This document shows positions 56,326 through 64,000 of a stretch of 64,000 bases of DNA, one piece after another (the first letter of the stretch is position 1; the number at the start of each line of letters is the position of its first letter). Origin of the DNA: Arthrobacter sp. StoSoilB22 (lineage in GTDB: Bacteria; Actinomycetota; Actinomycetes; Actinomycetales; Micrococcaceae); NCBI RefSeq assembly GCF_019977315.1, contig NZ_AP024652.1, positions 4,464,001 through 4,528,000 of the forward strand, read 5' to 3'. The notes below the pieces were generated by a model, which worked only from the letters and a program-made list of their open reading frames with translations, did no database searches and was not told the origin of the DNA. Position numbers and translations under genes: made by a program.

Positions 56326-58344
56326 TCAGCCGGCTGCGGTGAGGAACGACTTCAGCAGGGGTCCGCTGGTAGTGGCACCCAAGCCACCCTCTTCCACGAA
56401 CACGGCAACCGCCAGATCCCCATGCGTCGCCACGATCCACGCATGGGTCTTTGGCGGGTTGTCATTGCCGAATTCCGCGGTGCCTGTTTTGGCCCCGACC
56501 GGCGTACCGGGAACTTCGGCGAGGAAGCCAGCGTGGCCTGAGGTCACTACAGCCCGCATCATGTCGGACAGTGCAGCGGCTTCTTCCTTGGTGATCGGCT
56601 TGGTGGACGCCGGTGACACAGGAACGGCGCTCACTGAAGCGGAAGCGGACGCGGACGACGGCGACGCGGCACCACTTTCGGTGGGCGTGGCACCGGCGCT
56701 GGGGTTCTGAGTGGCCTCCGAGCCCTGTGCGGCATCAGCGTTCAGCACGAGCTGCGGAGAGACGGGCGCACCGTTGGCGACGGAAGCTGCCATGACCGCG
56801 GCTGAGAGCGGGGAAAAGAGCACCTTGCCCTGGCCGATCATGGAAGCAGCGTGCTCGGTACCTTCGGCAGCGCCCGGAACAGAACCCAAAAACGCGTCTG
56901 CTCCCAGTTTGGGAGCTTCAACCGCCACGCCCAGAGCCTGAGCTGCGGATTCGAGCTGGTCCTGGCTGACGGCATCCCGGGCGTTGATGAAGGCCGTATT
57001 GCAGGAGTGCGCAAAAGCGTCGCGGAGGGCCACCGAGCCGAGGGAGCTTTCCGGATACCCTTCGGCGTTCTTGAACGTGCGGCCGTCCACGGTCAGCGTT
57101 GAGGGGCATTCAACCTTGGAATCGGGGGTGGCGCCGTTGCGGAACATGGCCAGGGAATCAACAATCTTGAAGGTGGAACCCGGCGCATATTGGCCAAGCA
57201 TGGCCGTGTTGTAGCCGTTGCTGCCTGGTCCGGACGCTGCGGCTAGTACAGCGCCGGTGGATGGCTTAAGGGCAACAATGGCCGACGCGGGCCCAACACC
57301 GGCCAACGTTTCCTCCGCCAGCTGCTGGAGTTTCAGGTCCAGCGTGGTTTTCAGCGTGGTGCCCGGGGACGGGAGGGACGAGAAGAACACTTTGGTGCCC
57401 GGGGTCTCACCTTCGGACTTAACCTCGGGAGTTGCCAGGACTTCCACGCCATCTTTACCGCGCAGCAACGAGTCGTACTTCTGCTGCAGACCGCCAGTGC
57501 CCGTGGTGTCTCCGGCGCGCAGCGCACCATTGGAGTTTTCAATCTGTTCAGCACTGGCTTGGCCAACACTGCCCAGTAATGCCCGGGCAAAGGTGCGGGT
57601 TGGAGCCAAAGCCATGGAGTCAAGGATGCTTGAACCGCCGGGGATGGCCTCAATCTTCGCTTCAGTGATATCCGCCGTGTACGCACGGAGAACGAGGCCT
57701 TCAACGAAAGCCTGCGGACCGGACGCAGCAACCTGCTTGGCGTACTCTTCAGGGTCCAGCCCGAGCAGAGCCGCCATGGCTCGCGCAGAACTGTCGGCTT
57801 GCTCCGCCGGAACCTTTGTTTTGTCGATGCCCACACGGAAGACGGGACGGTCCTCAACAATGGGGGCATCTCCAGCACCCAGGATCTGGCCACGCTGGGC
57901 GGGAACAGTCTTGACGGACAAGGTTTCACCCTCGGAAAGTTCCGGGGCGAGGAGTGCAGGTGCCCATTGGACAGCCCACTTGTCACCGGCCTTCTTCAGT
58001 GTGGCTTCGGAGCTGTACTCCCACTTTGCCGAGCCGATGTTCCAGCTGTACTTAAGGGGGAAAGTTGCGGTGTCGCCGTCGAGCTTAACGTCGCCTGACT
58101 CTACTGCCGGTTTGGCGTCGAGTCCCTCGAACACGGCTTTGAGTTGTTCGTTGGCCGCGGCGGCGTCCTTGCCCTCCACGGTGAGCGAACCGACGTCGAG
58201 CGCTGCCAGAGAGGAAGCGAGCTGCTTCGCTGCCCCTTCCGCACCGGCGCGGCCGTCATCACAGGCGGTTAGCGAGCCGGCCATCACGAGCGTCACGAGA
58301 CCAAGAACAAGACGATGCTTTTTCAGTTTCCCCATTTGCGACAT
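56326..58344 (-). CDS. Lipoprotein penicillin-binding protein with MecA-like N-terminal domain
   Basis: 672 residues from the ATG at 58344. The signal ends in SLTAC (lipobox, Cys about 27), so the enzyme is lipid-anchored outside. Residues 40-145 resemble the NTF2-like MecA N-terminal domain; a PBP dimerisation domain follows. The transpeptidase domain has STFK (active Ser), SCN in AHSCNTAF, and KTGTAEFG. Between SCN and KTG a Ser/Ala/Pro/Thr-rich insertion of about 50 residues (SGAASPSSASASASVSAVP) is unusual. Class B PBP for cell wall cross-linking; MecA-like members can have low beta-lactam affinity, which is not provable here. Confidence 0.88.
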   Translation of the reverse strand: MSQMGKLKKHRLVLGLVTLVMAGSLTACDDGRAGAEGAAKQLASSLAALDVGSLTVEGKDAAAANEQLKAVFEGLDAKPAVESGDVKLDGDTATFPLKYSWNIGSAKWEYSSEATLKKAGDKWAVQWAPALLAPELSEGETLSVKTVPAQRGQILGAGDAPIVEDRPVFRVGIDKTKVPAEQADSSARAMAALLGLDPEEYAKQVAASGPQAFVEGLVLRAYTADITEAKIEAIPGGSSILDSMALAPTRTFARALLGSVGQASAEQIENSNGALRAGDTTGTGGLQQKYDSLLRGKDGVEVLATPEVKSEGETPGTKVFFSSLPSPGTTLKTTLDLKLQQLAEETLAGVGPASAIVALKPSTGAVLAAASGPGSNGYNTAMLGQYAPGSTFKIVDSLAMFRNGATPDSKVECPSTLTVDGRTFKNAEGYPESSLGSVALRDAFAHSCNTAFINARDAVSQDQLESAAQALGVAVEAPKLGADAFLGSVPGAAEGTEHAASMIGQGKVLFSPLSAAVMAASVANGAPVSPQLVLNADAAQGSEATQNPSAGATPTESGAASPSSASASASVSAVPVSPASTKPITKEEAAALSDMMRAVVTSGHAGFLAEVPGTPVGAKTGTAEFGNDNPPKTHAWIVATHGDLAVAVFVEEGGLGATTSGPLLKSFLTAAG

Positions 58345-58448
58345 TATGCCCCGTTCCCCTGACACTTTCTTCTTGTGCCCGTTAAACGGACGGCCGTCGC
58401 CCGTTGCTCCGGACGGAGGCAGCGGGCGACGGCGGTCTGCACGTCAGG

Positions 58449-61400
58449 CTACGAAGCGCACGTGAACTTCGCATCACCCCAAACACCATGAGCGCCGTTG
58501 ATGGATCCGGAGGGGTCCACCACCAATTCCACATATGCCGCACCAGTGAGGTCCACGGACACGGACTCAGGGGCAAATCCCGGTGTGTACGTCCGCGACT
58601 GGTACTTGTTCACGCCGTCGGCATTGACCTTGAAGATGATGTTGCCGCCGAAGCCGCTCTCAAGGCCCACCTGGGAGGTGAAAGAGGTGCACTTCCCGCC
58701 AAGGTAGTAGGTGATCTTGGATGCCGCGTGGACGCCCAGGCCCTTACTGAACACAGGCTGCTGACCGGTTACGGGATCCGTGTAGTTGATGGCCAGCGGC
58801 TTGTCCGGCGATGACGCCGAGTCCTTGTTGGCCACGTTCTTACCGATCACGCCGTAGCCGTTCAAAGCCTGGACCCACGGCGTTTCAGAGGCGTACACCG
58901 AACCAAGCGGTACGGCAGGCAGCGGCTGCGATGTCACCTTCCAGTCGAAGAACTTCACGCGGGTGTCAGTGGGCAGGGTGACGGATGCCAGCTCCTTGGT
59001 GGGGTTGAGTCGGACCGTGTTGGAGAACGCCTGGTATTTGTATTGCGTGTACTCCGGCGACGGCCCGTTGGCGTTGTTCCTACCCTGTTCGGAAACGGCC
59101 ACCACTGCCCCGTTGAGGACGGACGGCTGCAACCAGTTGGGGAAGAAGATGGACTGCTGCTCGGTTGTTCCGTCCGCGTAGCTCAGCGTCAAAACCGGGC
59201 TGGTTCCATTGCCCACCGCGGCGGATCCAAGCACGGCCAGGTGCGTTCCCTTGCCCTTAACGGCAATGGTCTGCGCGGAAAGCGCCACCGAGTTGGGGAC
59301 ATCGGGTCCGACGGCCGGCCACGTGTAGTCAACCTGTGTCGGTTTTCCGGCGTCCACCGTTACTGTGCTGCCCGGCCGGACTCCGCCTGCAGGAACCGTG
59401 GCGGCCGCCAGCTGTTCGGCAGCGAAGGTGGCCCCTCCGCCGTCGAAGTTTCCTAGTGCCTTGCCCGCCACGGTGGTGATCGAGACGGTGTTGTACGCAG
59501 CGGCCAAAGAACCATAAGCAACGTAGATCTGGTTGCCGCCGGTCACGGACTGGATGGTCCCTGATGCGTCGTACGACGCCGATACCCGCACGGTCTGTTG
59601 GCCCGCCTTTGCGCTGGTCCCCGGTTTGATAACGAACGTGGCAGTTGCTGTGGCGCCGCCTTCAACCTTTGCAGCTGTTGCGCCGGAGGCCGACACCACA
59701 GTCCAGCCTTCAGGAAGCACCGGGGTCAGCACCACGTTGCTCTTAGCCTTGGTTCCGGTGTTCACGAAGGCCGCCGTGACGGTGGTTTCCTGGTCCTGGA
59801 AGACCTGTTGGCCGGTGGTCACCCGAACTTCAGCCGCGGTGTCTTCCTGGCTCTTGCCGCCCAGCGGGCCGGCCTGCTGCAGCTGAACCGTAGCGGATTG
59901 GTTGGAGGCAATTGAGCCTGTCTTCACCCAGATGGTGCCGTTGTTGGCCTCGTCGAAGTACCAGCCGGTTGCTGCTGCGGCGTAGGCGGCCTGGGTGGAG
60001 TGCTGGGCCAGCTTGGTGCCGCCGATCTTGACGTCCTTGGGTGCTGCTCCGGCGTGGACCTTCAGTTCGTACGGACGTGCCGTCGCCTTGCCGGTGTACT
60101 CGCCCTTCCGCTCACCGATGGCCACTTTGACACTGCTGCTGCCGGTGCCTGGAGCGTCCACCGAGAAGAGCTGGCTGGAAGACTTGCCATCCTTGAATTC
60201 GCGGGTCACCTTGTCGTCCTCGTACAGAGTGAAGGTGTCCTGGCCCTTGGCGTAGACGTCCAGAGTGATCATGGAATCTTCAGGAACCAAAGACGCGTTA
60301 CGGGCAACAATTCCTTGCGGGATCACAGCACCTGCACGAACGAAAACCGGAAGCTTGTCCAGCGGTGCGTTGTAGCCGTTGAGGATCTGGCCGCCCTGGT
60401 AGAGCTTGCCGGTCCAGTAATCCACCCATTGCTGGCCTGCCGGGAGGAAGATGCCGTTGCGCACGTCGGTCTGGGTGAAGACCGGGGCTACCAGGAAGTC
60501 GGAACCGAGCATGAACTGGTTGTTTGCCTCGGCGCCGTAAGACCATTCCTGGTCAGGGAACTCAAGAGCCATGGAGCGCATCATGGAAACGCCGCTTGTG
60601 GATGACTCCTGAGCCAGCGTGTAAATGAAGGGCATGAGCTGCTGGCGGAGCTGGAGGTACTGGCGGTTGATGGCTGTAGCCCCGTCGCCGTAGAGCCACG
60701 GACGCTTGTCAGTGGCTGCCCAGCCGGACATGGAGTACAGCGCCGGGGCGAAGGCCTTCCATTGGAGGTCGCGGACGTAGGACTCAGCGGAACCGCCGAA
60801 GATGCCGTCAACATCGCCCGTGGTGAATGCCAAACCCGAGTTGCCGGCGCCGGTGAGGGCCGAAACCTGCCAGCGGACGGCGTCGAGGTTTCCTGAATGG
60901 TCACCCGTCCACTGCATGCCGCAGCGCTGGGAGCCGGCCCAACCTTCCACCATCAGCGAGGTGCCGCGGGCATTTGAATACTGTTCGATGCCGCCGTGCG
61001 CCGCTTCGCAACCGGTGAGTGCCTGGCGGTAGCCCTGGCCTACCCACGCGACGTCGAGCTTGCGGAGCCGGACGCCGGCCTCGCCCACTTCGTACTCCTG
61101 GTTGGTCAGGGAACGCTGCGTCCAGAGGCCAACCTTGAGGTCGGTTTCTTCCTCGATGTTGCTCACGGTTTCCGGGAGTTGCTGGTACTCGCAGCCGTAG
61201 CCGTCGTTGACCAGCATCCAGCCGGCCGGCATGTCGTTCTCCACGAACTTCCGGGCCGTCTTGATGGCGTCGGGCGTGCGCTGCTTGGCGCCGTCGGGAT
61301 CACCGTAGCCCGAGGAGGAGTACCCCGGGTTGGAGCGGTTGTAGCAGTCGGCGTCGCCGTATTCCAAGGCGTAGACCGGGGGCATCATGGGCTTGCCGGT

Positions 61401-62291
61401 CAGCGTGGTGTACGCGCCAAGGGACTGCTTGTAGTCGCCCACGAAATAGTAGGCATCGAAGCGCTTTTCCTCATGCGTGGTGGTGGGCTGGCCGCCGAAG
61501 TTGTAGGAGCCGCGGGCGAAGGTGTCGCGGAGAACGCCGTAGCCCTTGGAGGACATGTAGTACGGCACGGCGTTGGGGTAGCCGTCATCGTCCCAGTCGA
61601 AGTTCTTGGCAATGTTGATGAGTGCGCCGGTGTGCACGGAGCGGCCGTTCTGCATGCCGCCGCCGATGAACTGCTCGCCGTCCTGCTGGGCAAGGTGCTG
61701 CGTAGCTGAGTTGGCGCCGAAGGTGACGGGCGCTGATTCTTCCAGAACCACCGAGCCGTCAGCCCTGAGAACGCGGAGCTGGGTGGTGGCCTTGTTGATC
61801 TCGACGCTGATCTTGGCAGTTTTCAGGACCAGCCAGTCGCCGTCTGTGACTGTGGGTGTAGTGCCGGGGAACTTATCCTTGCCCACCACGATGTTGGCGG
61901 TCCGGGCGGGATCGCCTTGGTCAGTGTTGGCGGGATCGGTGAATTTTCCGCTGGGGTCAGCTTCCAGGCGGAAATTGCCGTCGTCCAGGAACGTGACGCG
62001 GATGGCGCCTTTCTCCGCGGAAAGGTCGACGACGTTGCCGGACTGGATAAACCCGATCACCGCTCCGAGAGGTACTCCGGCGGCATCGACAGGGACTTCG
62101 GGGGTGACGGTTTTAATGGCCGCGGGATCACCTGGAGCGGCATTGGCGGCAGCGGCAAAGGTGAGTGCGGGGATGGTTCCTGCGAGGAGCAGCGAGGCTA
62201 GGCCGAGGGAAGCGGCCTTCCTGACTAGCTTTTTCGTGCGTCCGGAGCTGCCGGGGGCAGTGCCGGATAAGCCCAATGTGGGTGCGGACAT
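58449..62291 (-). CDS. Large secreted GH31 glycosidase with NPCBM-type carbohydrate-binding domain
   Basis: 1280 residues. A long N-terminal signal (KKLVRKAASLGLASLLLAGTIPALTFAAAANA, cleaved near residue 51). Residues 60-260 are a beta-sandwich, followed by the GH31 (alpha/beta)8 barrel: KVGLWTQR, KLDVAWVGQGY (probable nucleophile Asp), WTGDHSGNLDAVRW (probable acid/base Asp), then beta domains with DFLVAPVF and YEDDK. Near 830-930 lies an alpha-galactosidase NEW3-type domain, and the last 160 residues match NPCBM. The family splits alpha-glycosides. The SGW-rich barrel and NPCBM suggest alpha-galactosides or alpha-glucans of plants or fungi; the substrate is not certain. Confidence 0.87.
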   Translation of the reverse strand: MSAPTLGLSGTAPGSSGRTKKLVRKAASLGLASLLLAGTIPALTFAAAANAAPGDPAAIKTVTPEVPVDAAGVPLGAVIGFIQSGNVVDLSAEKGAIRVTFLDDGNFRLEADPSGKFTDPANTDQGDPARTANIVVGKDKFPGTTPTVTDGDWLVLKTAKISVEINKATTQLRVLRADGSVVLEESAPVTFGANSATQHLAQQDGEQFIGGGMQNGRSVHTGALINIAKNFDWDDDGYPNAVPYYMSSKGYGVLRDTFARGSYNFGGQPTTTHEEKRFDAYYFVGDYKQSLGAYTTLTGKPMMPPVYALEYGDADCYNRSNPGYSSSGYGDPDGAKQRTPDAIKTARKFVENDMPAGWMLVNDGYGCEYQQLPETVSNIEEETDLKVGLWTQRSLTNQEYEVGEAGVRLRKLDVAWVGQGYRQALTGCEAAHGGIEQYSNARGTSLMVEGWAGSQRCGMQWTGDHSGNLDAVRWQVSALTGAGNSGLAFTTGDVDGIFGGSAESYVRDLQWKAFAPALYSMSGWAATDKRPWLYGDGATAINRQYLQLRQQLMPFIYTLAQESSTSGVSMMRSMALEFPDQEWSYGAEANNQFMLGSDFLVAPVFTQTDVRNGIFLPAGQQWVDYWTGKLYQGGQILNGYNAPLDKLPVFVRAGAVIPQGIVARNASLVPEDSMITLDVYAKGQDTFTLYEDDKVTREFKDGKSSSQLFSVDAPGTGSSSVKVAIGERKGEYTGKATARPYELKVHAGAAPKDVKIGGTKLAQHSTQAAYAAAATGWYFDEANNGTIWVKTGSIASNQSATVQLQQAGPLGGKSQEDTAAEVRVTTGQQVFQDQETTVTAAFVNTGTKAKSNVVLTPVLPEGWTVVSASGATAAKVEGGATATATFVIKPGTSAKAGQQTVRVSASYDASGTIQSVTGGNQIYVAYGSLAAAYNTVSITTVAGKALGNFDGGGATFAAEQLAAATVPAGGVRPGSTVTVDAGKPTQVDYTWPAVGPDVPNSVALSAQTIAVKGKGTHLAVLGSAAVGNGTSPVLTLSYADGTTEQQSIFFPNWLQPSVLNGAVVAVSEQGRNNANGPSPEYTQYKYQAFSNTVRLNPTKELASVTLPTDTRVKFFDWKVTSQPLPAVPLGSVYASETPWVQALNGYGVIGKNVANKDSASSPDKPLAINYTDPVTGQQPVFSKGLGVHAASKITYYLGGKCTSFTSQVGLESGFGGNIIFKVNADGVNKYQSRTYTPGFAPESVSVDLTGAAYVELVVDPSGSINGAHGVWGDAKFTCAS

Positions 62292-62400
62292 GTGAGGCCA
62301 ACTTTCGACGAGTGACTTTTTGTGATCTAACTCATAGCGAAACGTGCACTAATCGTCACTGCAAAAGAATCAAAGGTCAACCGTTTAACCAAAATTCGAA

Positions 62401-62466
62401 CCCGACTGAGTCGCATTTGTGCGCGTTTTGGGCGCTCAAAACGCGCACAGGTGCGACTCAGTTGGG
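62401..62466. repeat. Long imperfect palindrome (hairpin element) between GH31 and response regulator genes
   Basis: CTGAGTCGCA (62406-62415) pairs with TGCGACTCAG (62452-62461). Inside, GTGCGCGTTTTG (62419-62430) pairs with CAAAACGCGCAC (62437-62448) with a 6-nt loop, and a 3x3 internal bubble separates the stems. A-T and G-U pairs extend the outer stem to about 62401-62466. It begins 6 nt after the response regulator stop in the minus mRNA. It may be a terminator or a repetitive intergenic element. Confidence 0.65.
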
Positions 62467-62471
62467 GAGAG

Positions 62472-63128
62472 TCAGCGCGAGCGGATAATCCTGCGCTGCG
62501 TCGCGACGGCTATGGCAGCGGTCCGGTTGTCCACGCCGAGCTTCGAGTAAATGTGCACCAAGTGGGTCTTCACCGTGGCCTCGGAAATGAAGAGTTGCTT
62601 GGCCATGGCACGGTTGCTCATACCCGTTGCCAAGAGCTCCAAGAGTTGGACTTCCCGGGCGCTCAAAGCCGGGGAAGGATTCCGGATGCGCCCCATGAGC
62701 CGCGCCGCAACCTCCGGTGCCAACGCGGTTTGCCCGGCCGCCGCGGACAACACGGCCTGCCGGATCTGCTCCGGCGGTGCGTCCTTCAACATATAGCCGC
62801 TTGCACCGGCCTCCACTGCGGCGAGGATGTCCGCGTCTGTGTCATAGGTGGTCAAAATGAGCACAGGCGGCGGGGGAGTCCCGGCCGCACCCGCCTTGAT
62901 CCTCTCTGTGGCCGTTACGCCATCCATGCCGCTGCCCATCTGCAGGTCCATGAGCACCAGGTCCACGGGCTCACCCAAAGTATTGAGCTTGCTGAGTTCC
63001 ACCAGCGCGGCATCACCGTCAGCTGCCTCCGCAACCACGGTCACCCCCGGGAAGTCGGCGAGCATGGCCCGCAGTCCTGCCCGAACAACCGGGTGGTCAT
63101 CCACCAACAACACCCGAATCTCACTCAC
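62472..63128 (-). CDS. NarL/LuxR-family response regulator
   Basis: 218 residues. Receiver domain with VDDHPVVRAGLRAML, phospho-Asp in DLVLMDLQMGSGMDG, LILTTYDTDADILAAVEAGASGYMLKD. LuxR HTH at 150-215 (LSAREVQLLELLATGMSNRAMA, SEATVKTHLVHIYSKLGVDNRTAAIAVA). Its ATG overlaps the kinase stop by 4 nt. Targets unknown. Confidence 0.93.
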   Translation of the reverse strand: MSEIRVLLVDDHPVVRAGLRAMLADFPGVTVVAEAADGDAALVELSKLNTLGEPVDLVLMDLQMGSGMDGVTATERIKAGAAGTPPPPVLILTTYDTDADILAAVEAGASGYMLKDAPPEQIRQAVLSAAAGQTALAPEVAARLMGRIRNPSPALSAREVQLLELLATGMSNRAMAKQLFISEATVKTHLVHIYSKLGVDNRTAAIAVATQRRIIRSR

Positions 63129-64000
63129 GCGGCACCCCCATCCGCCGGCAACGGCACCCGGATCGCAACCACGGTCCCCTCACCCGGCGCCGACTCAATC
63201 TCCAGGCTGCCGTTCAGTGCCGCCAACCGCTCCCGCAAACTTTGAAGCCCGACGCCGGTTCCGTCGCCACGCGCCGTACCGGCCGCCGTCGAGGGCTCGA
63301 ATCCAATCCCGTCGTCGAAAACGTCCAAGGTCACCTCAGCGCCCAGGAAAGACAGGGTCACGACGGCGGTGCGCGCGTGGGCGTGCGCCCATACGTTGGC
63401 GAGGGAAGCCTGCGCGGCCCGGAGCAGGGTGGTCTGGTACGTATTCGGCAGTTCCATGGGCGTACCCACCAGCTCGAAGCGGCAGCGCAGCGCGGACCCC
63501 CGGGCAGCCGCCTCAGTCTCCGTTTTCTCACAGAGGCGGCTGAGGGTATCCACGAGTCCCGAGCGCTCAAGATCCGGCGAACGCAGGCCGCGCACAAAGC
63601 TCCGCGCCTCGGCAAGATTGGCAGACGCCGTGTCCTGAACCGTTCGTAGCCGCTCCCGTGCAGCACTGGCGTCGCCATCGTCCAACGCTTTCTCGGCGGA
63701 CCTGCCCATCAGGACAATGCTTGAGAAGCCCTGCGCCAAGGTGTCGTGGATTTCCCGGGCAAGCCGTTCGCGTTCGGCCAGCATTCCGGCGTCGTGCTGT
63801 GTCTGTGCGAGTTCGGCGCGGGTTCTGCGAAGCTCGTCGGCAACAGCGCGCTGATTCTCGGCTTCGACGAACAAAGCGCGATAGGCCAAGCCCGTGACCA
63901 CCGCGAATGCTGCCCCGAACACCGGCCCAAGGACCATCGCAAGCTGCAGGCCGCCGTCGGACGATCCCCTGCTATGGAACCACAGCGTGCCCACCAGAAG
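63125..64000 (-). CDS. Sensor histidine kinase, cut by the window end
   Basis: At least 290 residues; the frame stays open to base 64000, so the N-terminal membrane part continues outside. The visible part has one hydrophobic segment (LQLAMVLGPVFGAAFAVVTGLAYRALF), a coiled coil, the DHp helix with phospho-His in ERERLAREIHDTLAQGFSSIVLM, and an ATPase domain (LRAAQASLANVWAHA, DVFDDGIGF, GVGLQSLRERLAAL). Partner of the response regulator downstream. Confidence 0.9.
   Translation of the reverse strand, partial: LLVGTLWFHSRGSSDGGLQLAMVLGPVFGAAFAVVTGLAYRALFVEAENQRAVADELRRTRAELAQTQHDAGMLAERERLAREIHDTLAQGFSSIVLMGRSAEKALDDGDASAARERLRTVQDTASANLAEARSFVRGLRSPDLERSGLVDTLSRLCEKTETEAAARGSALRCRFELVGTPMELPNTYQTTLLRAAQASLANVWAHAHARTAVVTLSFLGAEVTLDVFDDGIGFEPSTAAGTARGDGTGVGLQSLRERLAALNGSLEIESAPGEGTVVAIRVPLPADGGAA

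Overview
The window looks like a chromosomal segment of a high-GC Gram-positive bacterium of the Micrococcaceae, most likely Arthrobacter or Paenarthrobacter. The reasons are the GC-rich coding sequence, frequent GTG/TTG starts, many promoters whose -10 hexamer sits 6-7 nt before the start codon (leaderless mRNAs), an S18 without zinc-binding cysteines, and the families present (DUF6297, zf-TFIIB, DUF1345, MHS transporters, actinobacterial GH31). This is inference from sequence style; no 16S gene is present.

Region 1 (1-3.2 kb): the tail of a LuxR-type regulator, then a minus-strand pair: an HPr-kinase-like/PqqD fusion and a small Tat-type secreted Ig-like protein. Region 2 (3.3-11.5 kb): a sugar/polyol catabolic locus with two divergent operons. 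Minus: MHS transporter, split transketolase (two subunits), GntR/FCD regulator. Plus: TIM-barrel isomerase/epimerase, SDR dehydrogenase, DhaK-DhaL kinase, RpiB-like isomerase. Near-identical ACTGT-NN-ACAGT palindromes lie in front of the regulator and in the divergent promoter region. The enzymes fit tetritol/erythrulose use through erythrose 4-phosphate.

Region 3 (11.5-31 kb): core genes mixed with small operons. dnaB (TTG start) is preceded by about 580 bp carrying a cluster of DnaA boxes, followed by two membrane-anchored L7/L12-like proteins. Then come a zinc-ribbon protein, FMN reductase, two hydrolases, a CoA-transferase/HMG-CoA-lyase-like pair, small unknown proteins, a diacylglycerol-kinase-like protein, an acyltransferase, an ABC/DUF6297 pair, PhzF and DUF1801 proteins, and the rpsF-ssb-rpsR-rplI operon with a probable S6:S18-type leader. 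YnfA and tRNA-Leu(GAG) follow.

Region 4 (31-46.3 kb): an amino-acid permease behind a perfect 22-bp palindrome, M18 aminopeptidase, a Tat-lipoprotein intradiol-dioxygenase-like protein, then an amino-acid catabolic island: unknown protein, cyclase-family hydrolase, two IclR regulators, alanine-racemase-type enzyme, permease, homoserine dehydrogenase-like protein, aldehyde dehydrogenase, aspartase-type lyase and an Lrp/AsnC regulator. The last three enzymes in series would turn homoserine into aspartate semialdehyde, aspartate and fumarate plus ammonia. I consider this predicted homoserine-to-fumarate route the most interesting system in the window.

Region 5 (46.3-64 kb): a two-component system with its ABC exporter, a PAP2-DAGK fusion divergent from a second PAP2 phosphatase, MFS transporter plus DeoR regulator, an ABC-F ATPase, a MecA-type lipoprotein penicillin-binding protein, a 1280-residue secreted GH31 glycosidase, a very long intergenic hairpin, and a second two-component system cut by the window end. 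No CRISPR array, insertion sequence, prophage or integrase was seen.
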